Shown piece after piece: positions 55,738 through 64,000 of a stretch of DNA of 64,000 nt (positions are counted from its first letter, which is position 1; every line of letters starts with the position of its first letter). A program made the position numbers and the translations under genes. The notes beneath the pieces were generated by a model that made no database searches, was not told the origin of the DNA, and worked only from the letters and a program-made list of their open reading frames with translations. The stretch is from Triatoma infestans (lineage: Eukaryota; Arthropoda; Insecta; Hemiptera; Reduviidae), in the NCBI GenBank assembly GCA_011037195.1, contig JAAEAF010001099.1, forward strand, positions 124,001 through 188,000. The letters run 5' to 3'.

Positions 55738-56060
55738 AAACAACTGTAGTTATGTTTTCCTATAATGTGGTGACTTAGTTTATTATACGATTTTTTCATC
55801 TATTAATTACGTAGAATTAAATTTATTGCGAAAATTTTGAGTTCGAAAAATCTTGGTTTACCAGTTAGTGCGTTTTTATTGAACAGTTTTTTTTTTTCAG
55901 TTTTCTGCATAAAAACACCGATTGATGATTTCATTAAATTTGTTATACTAACCAAAAACACAGTGACCTACAACTATTGGTTAAAACTATTTTCTGAGAG
56001 GGTTTATTCAAGGGAGGGGGCAGCGGAAGGTATAAAGTGAAGATTTCCTCAAAGAAAGTC
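55738..56060 (-). mobile_element. Family H internal fragment
   Basis: 'gttatgttttcctataatgt', 'ttattgaacagtttttttt' and 'aaaactattttctgagag' match modules on the minus strand. Confidence 0.6.
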
Positions 56061-56153
56061 ATTTTATCAAATTTTGGGTTGATATAACAGTGAAGACAAA
56101 TAAACATTTAGTAAGAATTATAAGTTGTGGAAAATTTGTCTGTTATAACTAGT

Positions 56154-56845
56154 TGTAATAGGATCCAAAGAGAGGGGGAAGAAGGAGAGACAAAATGACA
56201 AGACCACTCTCTCGGACTTGAGTAGGAGCAACTGCATAAATACAGCGGCGGGAGATATAGGAGTTATATAGCAGAGTTCACTCGGCAGTCACAACGTGTC
56301 ATTTACCCTACGCTTTACCTCTCTACCATTCCCTGATTTAATAGGATCCAAAGAGAGGGGATCCATAGCAGAGAGAGAGAGAGACAAAAATGACAGGAAC
56401 ACTCTCTCGGACCAGAGTGGAAGAAACTGCTTAAATACAGCGACGGGAGATATAGGAGTCATACAGCAGAGTTCACTCGGCAGTCACAAAGTGTCATTTA
56501 CCCTACGCTTTACCTCTCTACCATTCCCTGTTATTAATAGGATCCAAAGAGAGGGGGATCCATAGGAGAGAGAGAGAGAGAGAGACAAAAATGACAGTAC
56601 CACTCTCTCAGACCAGAGTGGAAGAAACTGCTTAAATACAGCGACGGGAGATATAGGAGTCAAGCAGAGTTCACTCGGCAGTCACAACGTATCATCTACC
56701 TTACTCTTTAGTTCTCTACTATTCTCTGTTATTTTAGTACAAAATCCAGGTAGTCAGAGTCACTTTTTCATTATATAGTGTTCAGCCCATTCTAGTTTAT
56801 TAATCTGAACCAAACCATTTTCTCTTCTTCATCATATCCATTATA
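56154..56845 (+). mobile_element. LTR1 copy 6 with triplicated promoter unit
   Basis: TGTAATAGGATCCAAAGAGA at the start and CATATCCATTATA at the end. Between them the promoter half is present three times, beginning TAGGATCCAAAGAGAGGGG at 56159, 56342 and 56538 (periods 183 and 196 bp). Each unit has ACTCTCTC, a TAAATACAGCG tract and CGGCAGTCACAA. Only the last unit continues into the CAGTG/CAGCCCATTC 3' half. Other LTR1 copies have a single unit. Confidence 0.8.
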
Positions 56846-57302
56846 CCAGTAAACTGCAAGAAACAATTCCTGATAAAAATTTATTTACGAAATTCTGTCA
56901 TGATTGCCCCCCCCCTCCCAGTAAGTGAAAAATAAATAATAAATGAGATTTTCTTTGGAGTTTTGTTATATCATATAAAATAAGATCTTCTTTATCTCAG
57001 AATTAACATTTAAAAAATAAAAATAATACGCAAAAAAGAAAAGAAAACGATTTCTTTCGTGTAATGTAAAATTTAATTTAAACATGTTGTTAGCTTTCGA
57101 ATACCTACGGCTGTAGTTGGCCATTTGAACAACCTCACTACCCACTTTCCCATCCTTCTGTACTGCTTACAATGCCATACCACAATTTTCCTCTCTAAAT
57201 CTTTTTTTTTTTTTTTTTATTATTTTTAAATGAAACAGTGGACATTATGAAAAGTATTACAAAGAAAAAAAACGGTGGTTGAAAATTTGTCAGTTGTATC
57301 AG

Positions 57303-57334
<32 letters not shown>

Positions 57335-57719
57335 GACTTTATTTAACTTATTTTTAATGGCTTAATTTTACTTTTATATTTAATTTTATTCAATGGTTAA
57401 AATGTAATGTATATATTTATTTCACGTCTGTTTGTATTTCTGTGTTTGTAAATCTTCATATTTTTCATTAAAAAAAATATATATTCATCCTCTCTTTTTA
57501 ATAAAATATTATTACAGTTTATATTAATTTTTATTCATATATATATATATATATTTTTTAATTTGGATCCTTTAAGTAATATTTTTTATTTTTTATTATT
57601 CTGCCCCTTTTATTTGTTCCAATGAAAATAATTAAAGAGCTTTTAAAAATTTATTTAATTTTTTTTTAATTTTGTCGTATTTTTCTCGGTGAAATTTGTT
57701 TAATTGAAATTGATTAAGA
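56846..57719. other. No gene seen; AT-rich with long T-runs
   Basis: Contains T-runs near 57202-57220 and 57302-57330 and a TA microsatellite near 57537-57553. No gene. Confidence 0.5.
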
Positions 57720-58340
57720 AATGCTGCATACTGTTTGTTTGTGTGTGTATGTGCGCGTCATGTGTGTATGTTTGTGTTTAAAGGACAAAATATCTCAAAA
57801 ATCGTAGGAAGCTCTAACTAAACATGATATTCCGTTGAGATACCACCACTGCCACGGTCAAAAAGAATTTTGGATAAAATCTATCCGACCGGAAGTGCAA
57901 CTTACAGATTTTTTTTTTTTTTTTTTATTCAAATTTTCTCGAAAATGGTTTCAATGATTTTCACTAAACTTCGTATACTGTCTATACAACTAGATGCCTA
58001 ACACTTTTATTTCTAAAGTATAACTACAATTTATGGTTCTACCATTTATAAAATATTAAAATAGATTAAAAGCATTAAAAAAAAAAGAAAAAAGATTAAC
58101 CGGAAATGTAATTTTTACAAAATTGGTTTTTGAATTTATTTTGAAATTTTATCGAGAACAGCTGCCCCTCGATTTTCTTTAAACTTGTTTACTATCTCTT
58201 CAAATATAAACCTATCACTTTTATTTGGAACTCTTTTCCAGTAAAATTGATTTAACGTGTTGGATTCTGGTGTATTTGTTTTGGTTATGTTACATTTTCA
58301 ACTGCGGCTCCAAGTTTGATGAATTGAAATAGAGGGCACT
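57720..58340 (-). mobile_element. Degenerate family H copy
   Basis: GTGTGTGT tract, 'aaaatatctcaaaaatcgta', 'gatattccgttgagatacca', 'ccgaccggaagtgcaactt' and a second module with 'taaccggaaatgtaattttt'. Confidence 0.7.
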
Positions 58341-58439
58341 GTCACAAAAGTCAGGCTCAAGTGCACATGATAACTCCTATCTCCTTTTCTTTTTCTTTTT
58401 TTATGGCCAGCCCGACCAAACATTTGTAAAAAATTTTTT

Positions 58440-59080
58440 TTTTTTGAAGGTGCCAAGGCATTGCATTGCATTGACCTTTCGATCTATTGTGCTGTGCTCC
58501 CTGGATGTCGCAGGCTGCCCACAGCATCCGAGCAGTTGTCCCAAATGAACATCCGTTCAACAGAACCTCCATCAGGTTAAGATCCCTGAGGAATCCTAGT
58601 AACTTGACGGGCTCTAGAGAGGGAGGGTATATCCCCCTCCTCCACCTGGTAGCTACTCAGCTTCTTCAATCTTCTCTGAGTGGCAGCCTCGCAATCTGTC
58701 ATGGAGTTTCCTCCAACTCCCCACAGAGTCTGCATGTGCTGTTACTTTCCATACCCAGCTTCGTCAGGTGTCCTCTGAGTTGGCAAAGCCCTGTGAGTAA
58801 ACCCGTAAGAACGCGGAGCTAGTTCTTACTCAAGCCAATGCAGGCCTCCGATCTCCGTTGATTATGATTTTCCAGGCAGATCTTGGCCTGCCGCAAACCG
58901 GGGAGGGAGTTCCAGAGTTGAGATCCCTTTGCCTCCTCCTCCTTCCTAAGTTCCACCAAGAGAATCTGGTCGCTGACCCCACAAAAAGGTTTTCGGCCCT
59001 AGAAGCGGGGTCATAGCGCCTATTTTCTCCAGGGCGTCAGCCATCTCATTCCCTTCAATGCCAACATACCCTGGTTATAA
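58440..59080 (-). pseudogene. RNase H-bearing LINE relic
   Basis: On the minus strand from 59070: YVGIEGNEMADALEKIGAMT (RNase H C-terminal block, Asp present), then RSEACIGLSKN, RVLTGLLTGLCQLRGHLTKL and a CRLCGELEETP zinc knuckle with its second half deleted, then FLRDLNLMEVL. It ends with GCACAATAGATCGAAAGGTC near 58470-58495. Shifts and a deletion near 58690 inactivate it. Confidence 0.75.
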
Positions 59081-59114
59081 AAATATTAATTTTATACTTA
59101 AATTCAAAAGTTTC

Positions 59115-59170
59115 CTCTTTCTCTTTGCAATAAGAGAGAGTCGTGCGAGTGTCAACATCAGCAGATCTTT
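59115..59170 (-). mobile_element. Family H TC-end fragment
   Basis: 'gcaataagagagagtcgtgc', 'gagtgtcaacatcagcagat' and a T-tract. Confidence 0.45.
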
Positions 59171-59574
59171 TTTTTTTAAGTCCTGAAACTTCAGGTGTTC
59201 GTACTTTGCCTCGAATTTCAGCTTTACTTCATTTCCACCTATGTTATAGATAATTGGGAATCCACTAATATTCCATTTATCATCAAGTCAACCATTTAAT
59301 GGGCTAAATGTGTCTTCAATTATTATTAGAATTCATTTTATGGCTACCCGTCTTTGTGGGTTAGATAGAATAACCTGGGGTAAGATTTATCGAGTGAATG
59401 GATTAGGATAAACGAATCCCAGAAAATCAAGATTTTGTTAGGTTTCGAAAGAGATGACGGAAGTCACTATGATAAGGTAAGTTATAAAATTATATAATTA
59501 CGTCTGTTTCTGAAGTTACTGTCGTACACAGTTAGTTGTGAATTCGTTATGTATTGGAACTATTATCTCATAGT
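59171..59574. other. No gene seen
   Basis: No supportable feature. Confidence 0.4.
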
Positions 59575-59835
59575 TTCAGATAAGTAAGCAGTATACCAAG
59601 TAGGTGCAATATTTCGACACATACACAAACATATATGTACACATGTATACACATCAAACACATAGACCACTCGCTGAATACATTTTTTTTGGACTGGTAA
59701 GTAATTGAACATCATCAGTGGTATTTTTCACATTGGCGGTTCCGAGACTAATATATTTTCTTGAAAACTCAAAATTTGATTGTATGGCATAATCGGCTTC
59801 TTACAGCCATAGAAAAGTAGAAAGTAAAAATACAA
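59575..59835 (+). mobile_element. Degenerate family H hairpin-side fragment
   Basis: CACATACACAAACATATATG tract, 'agaccactcgctgaatacat' (compare 'agaccatttgctaaaaacca' of H), 'cttgaaaactcaaaatttg' and 'cagccatagaaaagtagaaa'. Confidence 0.45.
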
Positions 59836-59894
59836 AGTCAGACGTGAATTAGATCCTATTTATATAGATCAGTCCATCTCTGTTCGATAAGATG

Positions 59895-60203
59895 TATAAT
59901 GGATGTGTTAGGCGGAGAGAATTTAGGTCTGGTTGATGATATAAGAAGAAGACTTGGTTAACACTGGTACTAATATATTAATAAATAGACACAGACTGCC
60001 TGGACTTTACAATAGAGGAATGTTTAAGGTAGAGTGGTATGAGAATGACACGTAGCGGTTGGATGTACTGAACTGATTTCAACTGTGTTTTTATGGACTG
60101 TACGTCGCTATATTTATACAGCTTCTCCCACTCCAGTCCGAGAGAGTGTTTTTGGGTTCTACTTTTTTTCTCTTTGCTGAGCTTCTCTTTGGTTGCTGTT
60201 ACA
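59895..60203 (-). mobile_element. Solo LTR, family LTR1, copy 3
   Basis: Minus strand: TGTAACAGCAACCAAAGAG ... CACATCCATTATA. GATG at 59891-59894 recurs at 60204-60207, a perfect 4-bp duplication. TATAAATATAGCGACG and ACTCTCTCGGACTGGAGTG are intact. Confidence 0.88.
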
Positions 60204-60425
60204 GATGCCATACTCACTATTGTGTATTGTTCCATGCTAATTTTTAAAAAAAATTATTTTTGATCCTCATTTTTCTACAATATATGTCTTTTTCCTAAAG
60301 AATTGATGTAGTTTTCAGTCAAATGATTTTGCATCAGGAAAACTGTTGATTTGTGAATTTCAGTTTATAAAAAAATGAAGGAGGCCAATTGTAACAGATT
60401 TATTGTTATTAATAATGAGTGCCCG
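60204..60425. other. No gene seen
   Basis: AT-rich spacer. Confidence 0.4.
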
Positions 60426-61000
60426 AATTCCCGGGACCTAAGCCAATGTTTACTTATCCCCCCCCCACACCAAAAAAAAGAAGAGAAGAGCAACTCCTAA
60501 GAAGCCTTCCCCAACAATCAACCGGTCTGACTACAATATTATAAAATATCTTTAATCTTCAACTTCCCAAAGCATTCCATTCCATTGAGAGGCTGCGTTT
60601 TCCTTAAGCAGAATATGCGGAACCTTAAACTAGTGAAACTGGGACACTAACCTAAGTAGTGATATAACCGTTTTCCTCGTCACAATTCTGACACAAAGAA
60701 CTAGTCCCTGCCTATTTTGTGTACATGATCGGCGACCCAAGAATGTCTAGTCAGTTCATTCACAACGACTCTCAATTGTATCCTACTCAGGTTGTAGCCT
60801 ATTCATAAATCTCTTAAGTCTTTAGACACCCTTCCGTGTCCCTCAATTGCTTCTTCAGGTCTCGATTCCTCCACTATTTGTCTTCCCCGTTGCTAAATTG
60901 CTAGGTGACGGCTACTGCGGGACCACAAAAAAGTAAGGAGGAGGTACCACTTTAGCAAACTCATCCGCCTTCTCATTGCCCTATTTGTAAAAATTACTTG
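60426..61000 (-). pseudogene. RNase H-bearing LINE relic, heavily decayed
   Basis: On the minus strand about 60930-60985 encodes GNEKADEFAKVVPPP, the end of RNase H. About 60690-60790 encodes LRVVVNELTRHSWVADHV, the 'LTGH' block. About 60540-60640 resembles the final region before the tail. The Cys/His knuckle is barely preserved. Confidence 0.6.
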
Positions 61001-61526
61001 GTTATTTTAAAAATTAGAGAAATGATTAAATTCTGTATGTAATTTTAATTATTATATTTAATGAGATTTGAAACTCATTTAGATGTAAAATTGAAGAATG
61101 TACCGTCTAATGTAATTAAAGTAGAAATTCCAATCAAAGTTTGTTCACTCCAATTTCATGTAAAACTTTAAAAGACCAAAGTTATTCTTTTACAAGTTGT
61201 TGCAATGTAAGTGCTATTAAATTCTCATTAATTAGAGAAGAGTACAAAAAAAAAAAAAAAGAAAGTTTGAAAAGATTTAGAACTGCCAATATTTATTCTG
61301 TTAATAGGAAAATGGGGGAAAAAAAAAAATCTGATGTAAAACACGCACACCACTTTCTTTTACACTAATTAATATAAATTAATTAGTTGGGCTAGCCAAG
61401 AAAGGAGTAGGGTTGTACCTGAGCGACTTGTGTTGAGTAACAACTGTCTTAACCAACAAAGCTTGTAACTGCATTTTAAATATCAACAAATATTTGAAAT
61501 AAAAGCTTTCCAAGTTTAAAGATTGC
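61001..61526. other. No gene; one family H TC-end fragment
   Basis: An A-tract followed by TCTGATGTAAAACACGCACA and CACTTTCTTTTACAC at 61330-61368 is an H end in plus orientation. Nothing else is recognised. Confidence 0.5.
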
Positions 61527-62064
61527 TGAAATGTTGTTCTGTAGATCGCTGTGTGCTGTTGTTGCTGTATGTTTGTAGTGATAGCTTGTGTAGCACGAGC
61601 GGTTTTGTAAAGGGACTCGTGTTTGTAAATTTTAAGAGAGAAAGTAACAAGAATAATTAAGAAAATACTGGTAGATTAAATTATAGATAATTTAAAGATA
61701 TTTAAATGCTATTCAATAACACAGCAATATCCTTATTAATTTACTGAAATAAGTTGGAATAAACTCTTATGTTTTAACTTATATATGCACTGATTCCTGA
61801 AGTGTTCTGCTTCGGTCCTACCACAGACGGTCCGAAAGAATGCCTTCTCTTACAAAACAGTTGGCGAAGTGACATTGCATTAATTTAACGGATTCTTGTG
61901 CCTTTGTCTCCCTAATAGCAATGACCTTAAATTACGGTACCTGACTCTTTTCACTGCACTGAGATACATTTAAAATATTAAAAAAATTCTATTTTTCAAA
62001 CTATAAAATATTCTAAACCATTTTTCAAAACTGTTATTTTCTTTCATTTCTTTCTTCCACTACA
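61527..62064 (-). mobile_element. Solo LTR, family LTR2, copy 3
   Basis: Minus strand TGTAGTGGAAGAAAG ... AACATTTCA. Left flank TTGC and right flank TCGC differ by one base, consistent with an aged 4-bp duplication. Conserved blocks shared with copy 2 include 'gtcattgctattaggga'. Confidence 0.78.
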
Positions 62065-62089
62065 TCGCTCTCGAGATAATCTCGACAGG

Positions 62090-62464
62090 TTGTCTAATGT
62101 CGTACTTCCGGGCAACCGCTTTTCTTTAAATCTGGAATCTTAGCATTCCTTCTTAAGTATCCTAGTATTATAGACATACTGAAACCGTATGTTTTAGTGA
62201 AATGGACTTTACAGGAAATTATAACGTTTACATTCCATCAGAAACGAAACAATAATAAAATAATAAATTCTTCTAATAAAAATAGATAGCCTACAAAGTT
62301 TAAAGAAAAAAGAAAATTTCACAAAGAAACATATGAGCCTTTCGCTTGAAGATATTTTTATCGTATTCAGGGAACCTCACAACATGTATTTCCGGTGAAA
62401 ACTCAGTTTTGGAAATTCGACTCGATTGCAATACTTCCTGTTACTAGGAATTAAGAGAAAGTAA
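62090..62464 (+). mobile_element. Family H 3' portion
   Basis: 'tgtcgtacttccgggcaacc', 'gcctacaaagtttaaagaaa', 'atgtatttccggtgaaaact', 'gcaatacttcctgttactag' and 'gaattaagagaaagtaaa'. Confidence 0.7.
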
Positions 62465-62468
62465 ATAA

Positions 62469-62710
62469 TCTGGTATAAAACACTGACACGACTTTCTCTT
62501 ACTCCTGTAATAAACAATAAAAAAATGAAATTACTGAATTCTCTTTAGACTTCATATTTTGCTCATTTGCCCTAACATACAGATAGAAGGATGGTGAGGG
62601 TGGGGGCGAGGGGCAACCCTAGGTAGGGAAGTGAAGAGCTAATAATATGGAATAAAAAGAATAATATGGAATAATATAGAACCAATCTTATATATTTGAA
62701 ATTTAAAGCT
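62469..62710 (+). mobile_element. Short family H variant in tandem with previous copy
   Basis: TCTGGTATAAAACACTGACA and CGACTTTCTCTTACTCC follow the preceding H end with only four bases between. The interior matches the variant at 25836-26108 (G-rich run, then 'atatatttgaaatttaa'). Confidence 0.65.
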
Positions 62711-62716
62711 ACAAAT

Positions 62717-62971
62717 GTCCTCACGCGTTGGTCTAATGGCTAGCGCACTCGCCTTTCGTACGAGAATTGACGGTTCGATTCCCGTGAGGGCAAAGTCGGT
62801 GTTGACCCAGCATTGTGATCAAAAGTGGGAAGGTACATTTAGTAGCGCCGTAGATCGCGAAGGCTGGAACTAAATGGCGTGGGAAATGCGGCGTGCTTAC
62901 CACACGCCCTCCTATTCAAATCGCCGTCTGGCAAGCCTTGGCCCTTCATGGGCTGTTGCGCCATAGGGTTT
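62717..62971 (+). mobile_element. SINE1 reference copy (255 bp)
   Basis: Perfect 12-bp duplication AAAGCTACAAAT (62705-62716 and 62972-62983). The tRNA-related head CCTCACGCGTTGGTCTAATG is followed by CTCGCCTTTCGTACGAG in the anticodon arm and B box GGTTCGATTCC. The body begins AAAGTCGGTGTTGACCCAGC and ends GCCCTTCATGGGC, GCCATAGGG. The anticodon arm is Pro/Gln-like and not decisive. All other SINE1 copies were matched to this one. Confidence 0.92.
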
Positions 62972-62983
62972 AAAGCTACAAAT

Positions 62984-63260
62984 TCTGCAAGGACATTTAA
63001 AACTGATTTTCTTTAAATTTCTTATACTATCTACATTGATAATTACTTATCACTTTGAAACATTGGCCGTTTCGGGGGGGAACAATAGCGTTAAGCTTTT
63101 TTCCAAAGTATCACTTCAATACACTGTACAATTCTATCATTGATAAATGATGTATATGATATACATTAGAAGCGCATTGGTTAGGATTCAAATTTGGAGA
63201 AAATCGGTTTGTCGGTATTGCGATTAAATTTCAAAAGTTTGTTTCAATATTAGTGGCGCT
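62984..63260 (-). mobile_element. Family H module fragment
   Basis: 'ctgattttctttaaatttct', 'atcactttgaaacattgg' and 'tctatcattgataaatgat' follow a module on the minus strand. Confidence 0.45.
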
Positions 63261-63390
63261 CTCTTTTGTTTGGTATATAATTGTTTGGTATATAATATAA
63301 ATTTAAATTTGCCGCCAACCGCGTACAATAATTTCATTTCGGGGAGGGTATTGTACTATCTTGATAATAATTTATTAATTTTTTAGGCTG
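63261..63390. other. Unassigned AT-rich DNA
   Basis: No feature; includes a duplicated TTTGGTATATAAT. Confidence 0.4.
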
Positions 63391-63864
63391 TGTCCTGAGA
63401 GTAGAAAGGGGATAACCTATGCATTTTCTCCTCTCTTATTCAGACGCCATTTTAAGCTCGAAGGAATAAGTCGTTATGCAACACTTCCTTCAATAAGTCA
63501 TAGTGTAATACCTATGCAATTCATGTGCCAGTTCGGTTGCCCTTAATTGTGAAAACCCAAGTTTGGTGCTTTTGGTTTTCCTGGGTAGTATTAATAAACT
63601 GGTCCTTTTGTCGAGAACGCGGCTCTGATTCTCTTCTGGCCTGCAGAGGTTATTGTGAAATCATATGGTTGTTACTCCCGGTTGGTTTACTGCCGTGCAA
63701 CTTCTGGGAGCTCGTTTAATTATTGTCTACAATCATCAGCCAAGCAGCAATGTATGGATCAAGAGACTCAACAGTTACTGATACATAAGATTTATTTCCT
63801 TATTCCTATTTCTCCTCTCCTCTTGACCCCGGCTATGGGCTAAGAACACAAGGGTCTTCCAACA
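63391..63864 (+). mobile_element. Candidate 5' LTR at window edge
   Basis: It starts TGTCCTGAGAG and ends TCTTCCAACA, with an AATAAA at about 63592 and a composition different from its AT-rich flank. One base after the proposed end lies TGGTAAGCAAGG, the place and first bases expected of a primer-binding site. No second copy exists in the window, so boundaries are uncertain. Frames inside are not coding in any recognisable way. Confidence 0.35.
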
Positions 63865-64000
63865 CTGGTAAGCAAGGTTCTCGTTTCAAGGTAAGCGCCA
63901 TTCCTTTAGCTATTGAAAGTGATAAATAATATTTGCTACTCATTTTTAAATTTAATTTATATATTCATTTTTGTCCATATAATTTTAATATTTTAATTTC
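63865..64000. other. Window edge, possible start of LTR-element interior
   Basis: Begins with the primer-binding-like TGGTAAGCAAGG at 63866 and then turns AT-rich. No coding sequence is visible before the end. Confidence 0.3.

Noticed and set aside
56154..56740. Ordinary satellite or tandem gene array
   Set aside because: The units begin and end with LTR1 sequence and only the last continues to the LTR1 3' end, so it is internal expansion of one LTR.
62717..62790. Functional tRNA gene at SINE1 head
   Set aside because: A and B boxes are present, but the SINE body follows without a terminator, and the head recurs in every SINE1 copy.

Overview
The window looks like non-genic DNA from an invertebrate animal, most likely an arthropod. 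It is AT-rich, has no convincing host protein-coding exon, and consists almost entirely of layered transposable elements: mariner relics, a Jockey-like LINE, RNase H-bearing and RTE-type LINE relics, tRNA-derived SINEs, solo LTRs and Helitron-like repeats. The species cannot be named from the sequence. Family labels below (H, SINE1-3, LTR1-3, P, FB) are provisional and local to this report.

The dominant component is family H, about 1 kb when complete, with some 30 copies or fragments from about 1.6 kb to 63.2 kb in both orientations. One end reads TCTGGTGTGAAACACTCACA and usually abuts an A-tract. Both ends carry a 13-bp subterminal inverted repeat (ACTTTCTCTTACT), and the other end closes with a short perfect hairpin. 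Inside are two or three diverged copies of a roughly 270-310 bp module and a CA microsatellite near the hairpin end. No target duplication is seen. This architecture matches non-autonomous Helentron/HINE (DINE-1-like) elements, although no transposase is present to prove it.

Many other elements sit inside H copies, which makes H an old landing platform. They include three SINE families with different tRNA ancestors, three solo-LTR families (4-5 bp duplications), a long-TIR MITE and several palindromic elements. The clearest stack is 6.75-9.02 kb: an H copy holds a SINE, the SINE holds a solo LTR, the LTR holds a MITE, and the same H copy also holds a second solo LTR.

Region by region: 0-6.6 kb has unassigned DNA, one LINE relic and one LTR2. 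6.6-10.1 kb is the nested stack and another H copy. 11.0-13.2 kb has two mariner relics. 14.9-20.3 kb has H copies and a palindromic P element. 21.7-24.1 kb has LINE relics and a young Jockey-like insertion with a 13-bp duplication. 24.1-28.3 kb is an H cluster. 29.5-33.5 kb has H, SINE2 and an RTE relic. 34.6-43.6 kb has H, LTRs, SINE3 and foldbacks. 43.6-45.5 kb is a long inverted repeat. 45.5-56.1 kb has H copies with P, FB and LTR insertions. 56.2-64 kb has an LTR with a triplicated promoter unit, LINE relics, LTR2, H, SINE1 and a possible LTR with adjoining primer-binding-like site at the edge.

The most unusual signal is a hammerhead-ribozyme-like motif that recurs in several unrelated palindromic repeats (P, FB1, FB2, the long inverted repeat and two single sites). 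P and FB copies are flanked by 12-13 bp duplications, as expected for retroposition and reminiscent of Penelope-like elements. A second notable object is a 440-bp SINE2 form whose tRNA-like head is internal, supported by a 14-bp target duplication.
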